A model generated the notes under the pieces. The model was not told the DNA's origin, ran no database searches, and worked only from the letters and a program-made list of their open reading frames with translations. From contig JAENWZ010000019.1 in NCBI GenBank assembly GCA_016649795.1, forward strand, positions 1-16,392: a stretch of DNA of 16,392 nt, written 5' to 3'. The position numbers were made by a program, and so were the translations under genes. How positions within the stretch are numbered: the first letter of the stretch is position 1; every line of letters begins with the position of its first letter. The DNA is from Proteiniphilum sp. (GTDB lineage: Bacteria > Bacteroidota > Bacteroidia > Bacteroidales > Dysgonomonadaceae). Below are positions 1 to 6,122 of this stretch, piece after piece.

Positions 1-342
1 CAGTCCGGGTATTTGATGCAGCCAGATCTCTATGAGTGAAGAGTTGAATACAGGTAGATACTTCGTTGGGATATAGTCGGAATGATTCACCAGGGAGAGC
101 TTGGGATGGTCGGCATTCAGCCATGAGGGCTTCTGGCCGCAGGTGACAAAATGCACCTTCCTTACCCAGGGAGCAAATTTCTCCACACCTCTGAACCAGT
201 ACTTTAAGAAGCCATAATCCCGAAAGCGAGCCTCCGACACCTCATTTTTTGAGTTGTCAATCTTGCCGGAATAGTTTACGAAATCAGCTTTCCACTTCGG
301 ATCGTCCATATCGACCCAGGTGATGACAAAATCGATTCCCAT
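1..342 (-). CDS. Stealth-family sugar-phosphate transferase (3' part outside window)
   Basis: The first 114 codons of a Stealth-type protein; the gene continues past base 1. Stealth enzymes transfer a sugar-1-phosphate from a UDP-sugar to a glycan and help build capsules; the family includes bacterial capsule phosphotransferases and eukaryotic GlcNAc-1-phosphotransferase. Visible are conserved region 1 (ITWVDMDDPKW, residues 7-17) and the start of region 2: RFRDYG (39-44), APWVRKVHFVTCGQKPSWL (57-75) and LPVFNSSLIEIWLHQIPGL (96-114). The ATG at 342-340 opens directly into region 1, as is usual for short bacterial members. It begins 11 bp after the gltX stop with no promoter box between, so it is probably read through from gltX. 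The family call is from recognised motifs. The sugar transferred cannot be told, and regions 3 and 4 are out of view. Confidence 0.85.
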   Translation of the reverse strand, partial: MGIDFVITWVDMDDPKWKADFVNYSGKIDNSKNEVSEARFRDYGFLKYWFRGVEKFAPWVRKVHFVTCGQKPSWLNADHPKLSLVNHSDYIPTKYLPVFNSSLIEIWLHQIPGL

Positions 343-353
343 TTTCTGAATGA

Positions 354-1886
354 TTAAATGTTTTCTTCTCCTCCCGTCAGAGTGTTTATTGCCTTTTCCA
401 GGCGGCGCAGTGTCTCCTCTTTGCCTATCAGATCGGTGATGTTGAACATGTGGGGACCTTTCCCTTCACCCACGATAGCCAGTCGGAAAGCATTCATGAT
501 ATTGCCTGTGTGGAGCTGGTTCTGCTGAATCCATTCCATCACGGTTTTCTCCTGGTTCTCCACGGAGAAATCATCCATCTCACGGATCAGTTGCATCAGT
601 GACCTCATATGGTCGGGGGACTCTGCCTTCCAGCGTTTACGGGTTGTCTTTTCATCATAGCTTGCGGGTGCTACGAAGAAAAAGGAGGATTGCTCCCACA
701 GCTCTTTCACAAAGTGAACACGCTCCTTCACCAGCCCAACCACCTTCGTCACTTTCTCCGTTGGTGCGCTCACCCCTTTTTCCTGAAGGATGGGAGCGAA
801 GAGGGTTGCCAATTCACTGTCGGGAGTGTTGAGGATATAGTGATGGTTGTACCATTTGGCTTTCTCCACATCAAATTTGGCGCCGCTTTTACTGCATCTG
901 TCAAAAGAGAAAGCCTGCACCAGCTCATCGAGTGAGAATATCTCCTGTTCTGTTCCCGGGTTCCACCCCAGGAATGCGAGAAAATTGATTACCGCATTGG
1001 GCAGGTAACCGCTTTCACGGTATCCGGTTGAAAGATCACCGCTAGCCGGATCCCTCCATTCCAAAGGAAAAACGGGGAAGCCGAGGCGGTCACCGTCACG
1101 TTTGCTTAGCTTGCCATTCCCTTCGGGCTTGAGCAGCAGCGGCAGGTGAGCAAAACGGGGCATACTCTCTTCCCATCCCAGACTCTTATATAGCCACACA
1201 TGCAGCGGTGCTGAGGGGAGCCACTCCTCTCCGCGGATGACATGGGTGATCTCCATCAGATGATCATCCACCACGTTGGCCAGATGATAGGTGGGCAGCT
1301 CATCCGAAGATTTATAAATCACCTTATCGTCGAGCACCGAGGAGTGGATCACCACCTCACCGCGGATCATGTCACTGACGGTGATATCTTTGTCGGGTTC
1401 AATTTTAATACGCACAACGTATTGTGTTCTGTCCTCAATGAGCGATTGCGTCTCCCCGTCCGACAGCGTGAGCGAGTTGCGCATCATCTCTCTGGTGGAT
1501 GCATCGTATTGGAAATTGGCAATCCCGGCCCTTTTGGCTTCCAGCTCTTCAGGGGTGTCGAAAGCGATATAGGCTGCTCCGCTGTCGAGTAGCTTTTTCA
1601 CCTGCTCCTTGTATATCTCCCGGCGTTCAGATTGTTTGTAGGGCCCGAATTTGCCCCCTTTTGCGGGACTCTCATCGAACGGCAGTCCCAGCCAGTCGAA
1701 TGTCTCCCGGATGTACTCTTCTGCTCCCGGAACAAACCGTGAGGAATCGGTGTCTTCAATGCGAAGAATAAAATCGCCCCCCTGCTGCTTGGCATAGAGG
1801 TAGTTATATAATGCCGTGCGCACTCCGCCAATGTGCAGCGGGCCGGTGGGGCTGGGCGCAAAACGGACTCTTGTCTTGTGATACAT
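354..1886 (-). CDS. gltX: Glutamyl-tRNA synthetase
   Basis: A cytoplasmic class I aminoacyl-tRNA synthetase that charges tRNA-Glu with glutamate using ATP. The 510-residue length is normal for Bacteroidota (E. coli about 470). The N-terminal Rossmann fold carries PSPTGPLHIGG (residues 11-21, the HIGH signature as HIG) and the KMSKS loop as KLSKR (259-263). RIEDTD (42-47) and IRGEEWLPSAPLH (217-229) are further GluRS active-site blocks. The remainder is the helical anticodon-binding region. The cysteine cluster that binds zinc in E. coli GluRS is absent, as in many bacterial forms. It has its own promoter box about 95 bp upstream and is followed 11 bp later by the Stealth gene. Whether it also charges tRNA-Gln cannot be judged here. 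Confidence 0.97.
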   Translation of the reverse strand: MYHKTRVRFAPSPTGPLHIGGVRTALYNYLYAKQQGGDFILRIEDTDSSRFVPGAEEYIRETFDWLGLPFDESPAKGGKFGPYKQSERREIYKEQVKKLLDSGAAYIAFDTPEELEAKRAGIANFQYDASTREMMRNSLTLSDGETQSLIEDRTQYVVRIKIEPDKDITVSDMIRGEVVIHSSVLDDKVIYKSSDELPTYHLANVVDDHLMEITHVIRGEEWLPSAPLHVWLYKSLGWEESMPRFAHLPLLLKPEGNGKLSKRDGDRLGFPVFPLEWRDPASGDLSTGYRESGYLPNAVINFLAFLGWNPGTEQEIFSLDELVQAFSFDRCSKSGAKFDVEKAKWYNHHYILNTPDSELATLFAPILQEKGVSAPTEKVTKVVGLVKERVHFVKELWEQSSFFFVAPASYDEKTTRKRWKAESPDHMRSLMQLIREMDDFSVENQEKTVMEWIQQNQLHTGNIMNAFRLAIVGEGKGPHMFNITDLIGKEETLRRLEKAINTLTGGEENI

Positions 1887-1979
1887 TTGGTATATAAAAA
1901 TTAGCGTCTTCCGGCAATGACTTAATCAGTGAGAATTGTTATCGGTCTGTTGCCCTACGAAAACATGAGTTATAATCTG

Positions 1980-1987
1980 CAAAGATA
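1980..1987 (-). promoter_or_regulatory. Putative gltX promoter, -7 box TATCTTTG
   Basis: On the minus strand the sequence reads TATCTTTG followed by C, an exact match to the Bacteroidota -7 consensus TAnnTTTG. It lies in the 123-bp gap between the WbqC gene stop and the gltX start and implies a leader of roughly 85-90 nt. No convincing -33 TTTG was found at the expected spacing. It suggests gltX can be transcribed independently of the dapB-lepB-WbqC operon upstream. Confidence 0.55.
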
Positions 1988-2009
1988 GGAAAAATCGTTA
2001 AAGTGGATG

Positions 2010-2633
2010 TCATAAACAGAGCCGGGATTCATTCCCCATATTAAAGAGCAGGTCTATAATGCTCAGATTAGGGATGAAACCATGTCTGTCGGCGAAAACC
2101 TGGTAGTAGTGACCTGATTCGTAATCTGATCTTTTTTTTGGATGAATGGTCTCGCGCAGATCGATGTAATTTTCAGGCAGCGTTTGCATGTATGCTGAAC
2201 TACAGGAGATAGTCGTCTCGATACCGATGAGGCGGCAAAGGAGCTGGCGCAGCTCTTCGTTGAAATCGTGCAGGAAAGTGTACTTCTTCTCGTAAAAAGG
2301 TCGGAAATCCTCCTCGTAATATTGAAAGAAGGGGGATGAGTTGTATGCCGAAGCAATGGCGTTCCAATGCAGATGTCTCCAGTTGCCATGTTCAGCAATA
2401 CGGATATCCTTCATCCTGCATTTCGGCGTTGTAGGTCTCTCCACTGGGAGGCTCAATGGCAAAGGTCCGTTTGCCCCTGCAATGGAGCAACGGTTACGAT
2501 ACGACTGCTTCTGGTAGTTGTCGTGTATCTCTATGACAGCGTTGCCGGCTCTGTGGAGCCGGCTGTAGTACTCAACGGGAGCAAGATAGAACGACGACAA
2601 CAGCACCCTGTGCGCTCTCTCCGGTTTGCTCAT
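2010..2633 (-). CDS. WbqC-like family protein
   Basis: A 207-residue protein of the WbqC-like family (PF08889), often found near surface-glycan genes; its biochemical role is unknown to me. Recognisable blocks are the start VLLSSFYLAPVEYYSRL (residues 10-26), HDNYQKQSYRNRC (37-49), NGPLPLSLPV (55-64) and WRHLHWNAIASAYNSSPFF (85-103), followed by a less conserved C-terminal part. A longer reading frame extends upstream to 2690, but the ATG at 2633-2631 overlaps the lepB stop as ATGA, and the family N-terminus begins right there, so this start is preferred. The overlap implies translational coupling to lepB. No signal peptide or membrane segment is visible, so it is probably cytoplasmic. Confidence 0.85.
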   Translation of the reverse strand: MSKPERAHRVLLSSFYLAPVEYYSRLHRAGNAVIEIHDNYQKQSYRNRCSIAGANGPLPLSLPVERPTTPKCRMKDIRIAEHGNWRHLHWNAIASAYNSSPFFQYYEEDFRPFYEKKYTFLHDFNEELRQLLCRLIGIETTISCSSAYMQTLPENYIDLRETIHPKKRSDYESGHYYQVFADRHGFIPNLSIIDLLFNMGNESRLCL

Positions 2634-4105
2634 GCCGGCACTTTCGCACTGCGGAACAATCTTCTCCATCGTATTTTTCCGTCGAACCATCCTTTGTCTT
2701 TCTCCAGTGATAACCAGATGAGTATGGGCTTACCCACGATATGATCCTCAGGAACAAAACCCCATACACGCGAATCGGCAGAGTTATGACGGTTATCTCC
2801 CATCATGAAATAATAATCGAATTTGAAGGTATAGGAATCTGCCTGTTCGCCGTTGATGTATACTTTCCCGTCGCGATAAGCGAACTCGTTTCCTTCGTAA
2901 TTCTTTATGCAACGTTCATATGCCGCCACTTTGTACGCAATATCGCTGTCGAAGCTGATGGTTTCTCCCTTTTGAGGTATCCATAGCGGTCCGAAGGTGT
3001 CGCGTGACCATCCGGTATCGTAATTGAGCGGATAGTAGTAGCTCTGTCCCGGTTGTTCTTTTTCTTTGATGATATCCCAGACGAAAGGTTTGGCTTTCAG
3101 CTGCTCCATCATTTTATCAGTTAAGGGAATACTGAAGTAGATCCTGCCGTTATTACCGTTACGCTGCTGCAGACCGAACAGCACCAGGCTGAGACTGTCT
3201 ACCTCTGTCAGGTCCTGCGAGCGTGTCACCACCTGCCCGTTGTTGTCTTGTGTGTAATAATCGGCCTTGTTAATGCCCAGTTCCCTGAAGAGATCAGCAG
3301 AGATCACAGTGCCGTCGGTGTGAATCATATAATTGTGCTGCGAAAGACGCGGGTTAGGCAGATAAGTGCCATCGATATAGACAGAGTCGTTCCTGATTGC
3401 GATGGTCTCACCGGGGAGTCCTATACAGCGTTTTACATAATTCTCGCGCCTGTCCACCGGACGATAGACTATTTCCCCGTAGGTACGCTTATCAGATCTC
3501 ACTCCTTCACTCCCGTTGGGATTATGTTTCACCAGTGTGTAAAAATCCACACCCTGCATGTTCATTGCGACAGTATCGCCGGTAGGAAAGTTAAAGACAA
3601 CAATATCATTTCTTTTCACTTCACCGATTCCTTTCAGACGTTTATATTTCCACTGCGGCTTTTCGAAGTAGGATTTACCTCCCACAACAGGCATGGTATG
3701 CTGCGCCAGCGGGAAGGAGAGGGGCGTAATGGGTGAGCGGGGGCCGAAGCTAAGCTTGCTGACAGCCAGGAAGTCGCCTACCAGCAGCGATTTCTCAAGG
3801 GAAGAGGTGGGAATCTGGTAATTCTGAAAGAAGAAAGTGTTGATAAAGTAGACAGCGATCAGGGCAAACAGGATGGCATCTATCCATTCCATTGTTTTAC
3901 GGAATGTATTGTTTTTCGATTTTTTCCAGAACGACCAGGGTACATATTTGGTGATGTAGATATCAAAGAAAAGAATAATAAAGAGTAAGAGCCACGGTGA
4001 GCCTGCCCAGAAAGCGAACAATAGGGTAAACGCAACCCATACGGCAAACAAAATCCATTGATGGCGTGTAGCACTTGAAAAGCGTTGTTTGAATCTCATA
4101 ATCAT
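2630..4105 (-). CDS. lepB: Signal peptidase I, long Bacteroidota form
   Basis: A membrane serine protease (family S26) that removes signal peptides from exported proteins. At 491 residues it is much longer than E. coli LepB (324). Hydrophobic stretches at about 17-50 and 75-93 precede the catalytic region. The nucleophile block is IPTSSLEKSLLVGD (98-111), with S102 aligning to the catalytic serine. The general-base block is YVKRCIGLPGE (223-233), with K225 as the catalytic lysine. The last signature is MMGDNRHNSADSRVWG (434-449). About 210 residues separate K225 from the GDNR block, far more than in E. coli, so a large insertion sits in the periplasmic domain. It begins 19 bp after dapB and ends in a 4-bp overlap with the WbqC gene. 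The start could also be the ATG two codons downstream at 4099. Confidence 0.95.
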   Translation of the reverse strand: MIMRFKQRFSSATRHQWILFAVWVAFTLLFAFWAGSPWLLLFIILFFDIYITKYVPWSFWKKSKNNTFRKTMEWIDAILFALIAVYFINTFFFQNYQIPTSSLEKSLLVGDFLAVSKLSFGPRSPITPLSFPLAQHTMPVVGGKSYFEKPQWKYKRLKGIGEVKRNDIVVFNFPTGDTVAMNMQGVDFYTLVKHNPNGSEGVRSDKRTYGEIVYRPVDRRENYVKRCIGLPGETIAIRNDSVYIDGTYLPNPRLSQHNYMIHTDGTVISADLFRELGINKADYYTQDNNGQVVTRSQDLTEVDSLSLVLFGLQQRNGNNGRIYFSIPLTDKMMEQLKAKPFVWDIIKEKEQPGQSYYYPLNYDTGWSRDTFGPLWIPQKGETISFDSDIAYKVAAYERCIKNYEGNEFAYRDGKVYINGEQADSYTFKFDYYFMMGDNRHNSADSRVWGFVPEDHIVGKPILIWLSLEKDKGWFDGKIRWRRLFRSAKVPA

Positions 4106-4124
4106 CTATTGTTTGAAAAGTGTG

Positions 4125-4844
4125 TTACAATATACCCAGCATATCTTTCATGCTCAGTAACCCTTTTTTCCCTTTCGTGAACTCTGCGGCCAGCACAGCC
4201 CCGAGAGCAAGCCCTTTACGGTTTTTGGCATCGTGAGTGATACGGATTGTGTCGGCTTCCGATTCATAGATGATCGAGTGAATGCCCGGCACCTCTCCTT
4301 CGCGAAAGGCTTTTATCTGCAGCTCATCGGGTGAATCGCTCCTGTTGAGCGCCCATTTCCCTTTCCTGTCAATCTTCTCCAGAATGCTTTCAGCCAGTGT
4401 GATGGCTGTGCCACTGGGGGCATCGAGCTTGTGGATATGATGCGTCTCTTCCATGCGCACATCATAACCGGGAAACTGATTCATGATTTTTGCCAGATAG
4501 TTGTTGAGGGCAAAGAAAATGTAAACCCCTAAGCTGAAGTTGGAGGCGTAGAAAAATGTTTTCCCCTGGTTGTCACACGCATCCTTTATCTCATCCAGCT
4601 GTTCCAGCCATCCTGTTGTGCCTGAGACGACGGGCACACCTGTAGCAAAGGCCTGTCTGTAATTATGCAGTGCGCTCTTGGGTGATGTGAACTCAATCGC
4701 CACCTCCGCGCTTTTAAACTCGGGAGAGGTGAATTTTTCCTCTTCATTCATGTCGATGGTGCATACAACTTCATGCCCTCTTTCAAGTGCAATCTTCTCA
4801 ATCTCATGCCCCATCTTTCCGTAACCTATCAATGCTATCTTCAT
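4125..4844 (-). CDS. dapB: 4-hydroxy-tetrahydrodipicolinate reductase
   Basis: A cytoplasmic enzyme of the diaminopimelate/lysine pathway that reduces the DapA product to tetrahydrodipicolinate with NAD(P)H. The protein has 239 residues, slightly shorter than E. coli DapB (273). The nucleotide-binding loop GYGKMG is at residues 7-12, SGTTGW at 74-79, and the substrate-binding signature ETHHIHKLDAPSGTA at 133-147. Within it H135 and K139 have the same spacing as catalytic His159 and Lys163 of the E. coli enzyme. It is the first gene of an operon with lepB and the WbqC gene, a grouping I recall from other Bacteroidales, and it has an upstream -7 box. Its link to secretion is positional only. 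Confidence 0.96.
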   Translation of the reverse strand: MKIALIGYGKMGHEIEKIALERGHEVVCTIDMNEEEKFTSPEFKSAEVAIEFTSPKSALHNYRQAFATGVPVVSGTTGWLEQLDEIKDACDNQGKTFFYASNFSLGVYIFFALNNYLAKIMNQFPGYDVRMEETHHIHKLDAPSGTAITLAESILEKIDRKGKWALNRSDSPDELQIKAFREGEVPGIHSIIYESEADTIRITHDAKNRKGLALGAVLAAEFTKGKKGLLSMKDMLGIL

Positions 4845-4911
4845 ATACCTGTTTTAAATACTTATTTCATCTGTTGCTGCTCTTCAGCTTGAATTTTTTT
4901 GTTGTAGTGAG

Positions 4912-4919
4912 CAAAAGTA
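4912..4919 (-). promoter_or_regulatory. Putative dapB operon promoter, -7 box TACTTTTG
   Basis: The minus strand reads TACTTTTG followed by C, an exact TAnnTTTG match, 67 bp upstream of the dapB start. It is the only such box in the 135-bp gap between the epimerase stop and dapB. No clear -33 TTTG was seen; the upstream sequence is simply AT-rich. It probably drives dapB, lepB and the WbqC gene together. Confidence 0.6.
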
Positions 4920-4979
4920 CAAAATAAATAGAAACATCCCGTAACGCATAAGGGAAATTCGTCCGGCAGGGACTCTCCC

Positions 4980-5993
4980 TTACAGCCATCCCTCCTTTTT
5001 GTACCACTCCACCGTTTGCTCCACCCCTTCTTTCAATCTCCATTTTGGTACAAAGCCGATCTCCTTTTTCAGCGGCTCTGTATCACAAGACCAGTTACGC
5101 TGTTTCATGATAAGGTATTTGTCGCTGTTGAAGGTGGTGGCTTCACCGAAGAGTGCCGCTGCTTTCTCGCTGATGAAGGCGGCAGGTCTGACCAGGAAAA
5201 GAGGTATCTTCAACCGTATCACATGCTTTTTATGAAGCGCTGTCTGCACGATGGCGTTGAACTCCCTGTCGGTATAGATCTCTCCGTCGGCAACGAAATA
5301 CTCTCTCCTGTTAATTCCCTTTTCTATAAGCGTGAAGAGGACATTCACCAAATCCTCACTGTGGATAAATGATAAAATCTGTTTCTTGCACCCCGCGCCC
5401 ACATCCAACCCGTTTTTTACTGCTTTCATCAGGATGAGATAGTCCCTGTCGCGCGGGCCGTAGACACCTGTGGGACGAAGAATAATGTAGGGAAAACCTT
5501 CAATACTTTTCAGGTAGTTCTCGGCCTTCAGCTTACTTTTACCGTATGCCGTAGCGGGGTTGGGCAGCTGGTCAGACCTGATTGGCGTGTAGTTGAACTC
5601 ATCGCCCGCACCCATTGCGCCGAGAGAGCTCATAAGAACGAAGGTGTCGGGGAGAGCTCCTATCTCTGTCAGGGCTTCCACCAGATTACGGGTATGTCCG
5701 TAATTCACTTTGTCGAAATCAGATTTGTGGAGTGCCTTGGTGAGACCGGCAATATGCAGTATATGATGAAACCGGCCGTTTTCTTTCACCAATTGCAGCA
5801 GTTGATCCCTGAGCATCTCTTTGTCGTGGTATTGCAGATCGATCAAACGAACAGGTTTCCCCTGCAGGTATTGACGGCTGCTGCTTCTGCGAATACCGGC
5901 CCATGTTTCATATCCCAGTTCAAGTGCCCTGTCTACCGCTGTGCTGCCAATAAACCCGCTGGCACCGGTAATGAGGATTCTTTTCTTTTCCAT
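4980..5993 (-). CDS. NAD(P)-dependent epimerase/dehydratase (extended SDR)
   Basis: A 337-residue extended short-chain dehydrogenase/reductase. The Rossmann glycine motif TGASGFIG is at residues 9-16, the active-site serine region VLMSSLGAMG at 119-128, and the catalytic YGKSK (YxxxK) at 150-154. ILRPTGVYGPRD (171-182) is the usual substrate-domain entry of sugar-nucleotide epimerases and dihydroflavonol-reductase-like proteins. No specific substrate can be read from the sequence; a UDP-sugar role is plausible given nearby glycan genes but unproven. A longer frame opens at 6056, but a -7 box at 6016-6023 lies inside it and the protein family begins at MEKKRILITG, so the ATG at 5993 is preferred; ATGs at 5996 and 6005 are alternatives. 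It is transcribed divergently from rnr. Confidence 0.88.
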   Translation of the reverse strand: MEKKRILITGASGFIGSTAVDRALELGYETWAGIRRSSSRQYLQGKPVRLIDLQYHDKEMLRDQLLQLVKENGRFHHILHIAGLTKALHKSDFDKVNYGHTRNLVEALTEIGALPDTFVLMSSLGAMGAGDEFNYTPIRSDQLPNPATAYGKSKLKAENYLKSIEGFPYIILRPTGVYGPRDRDYLILMKAVKNGLDVGAGCKKQILSFIHSEDLVNVLFTLIEKGINRREYFVADGEIYTDREFNAIVQTALHKKHVIRLKIPLFLVRPAAFISEKAAALFGEATTFNSDKYLIMKQRNWSCDTEPLKKEIGFVPKWRLKEGVEQTVEWYKKEGWL

Positions 5994-6015
5994 CATCTCT
6001 ATCATTAACTGATTA

Positions 6016-6023
6016 CAAAAATA
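6016..6023 (-). promoter_or_regulatory. Putative epimerase promoter, -7 box TATTTTTG
   Basis: The minus strand reads TATTTTTG, an exact TAnnTTTG match, ending 22 bp before the preferred ATG at 5993. This implies a leader of only about 15-20 nt and argues against the longer ORF that starts upstream of the box. No -33 TTTG lies at normal spacing. The upstream half of this promoter overlaps the putative rnr promoter on the other strand. Confidence 0.5.
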
Positions 6024-6038
6024 GTGATAACTTAAGGA

Positions 6039-6073
6039 TTTGATCAGCGGAACCAATTTTTTTTATTACTTTG
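6039..6073 (+). promoter_or_regulatory. Putative rnr promoter, TTTG ... TTACTTTG
   Basis: A -33-like TTTG at 6039-6042 is followed after 23 bp by TTACTTTG (6066-6073), one mismatch from TAnnTTTG. The resulting leader to the rnr ATG would be about 43 nt. The match is imperfect and the call rests mainly on position upstream of a gene with no other candidate. Confidence 0.4.
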
Positions 6074-6122
6074 CGTTAACTAAAGCACGTTTTATTTGTT
6101 TTATTAAAAACTGACGTTGATT

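Noticed and set aside
1955..1966. Three-codon upstream ORF (ATG TTT TCG TAG, minus strand) in the gltX leader
   Set aside because: Such short frames arise by chance; no regulatory codons or attenuator hairpin accompany it.
3248..3736. Plus-strand open frame of 162 codons inside lepB
   Set aside because: Antisense shadow of lepB with no recognisable motif and no promoter box.
4968..4980. AGGGA-CTC-TCCCT hairpin at the epimerase stop as a terminator
   Set aside because: Only 5 bp of stem, a 3-nt loop, and no T-run after it on the minus strand.
5016..5372. Plus-strand open frame of 118 codons opposite the epimerase
   Set aside because: Lies within conserved epimerase coding sequence; no supporting start signal or homology recognised.
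6098..6111. GTTTT-ATTA-AAAAC hairpin in the rnr leader
   Set aside because: AT-only arms apart from the end pairs; too weak to be a credible RNA structure or thermosensor.
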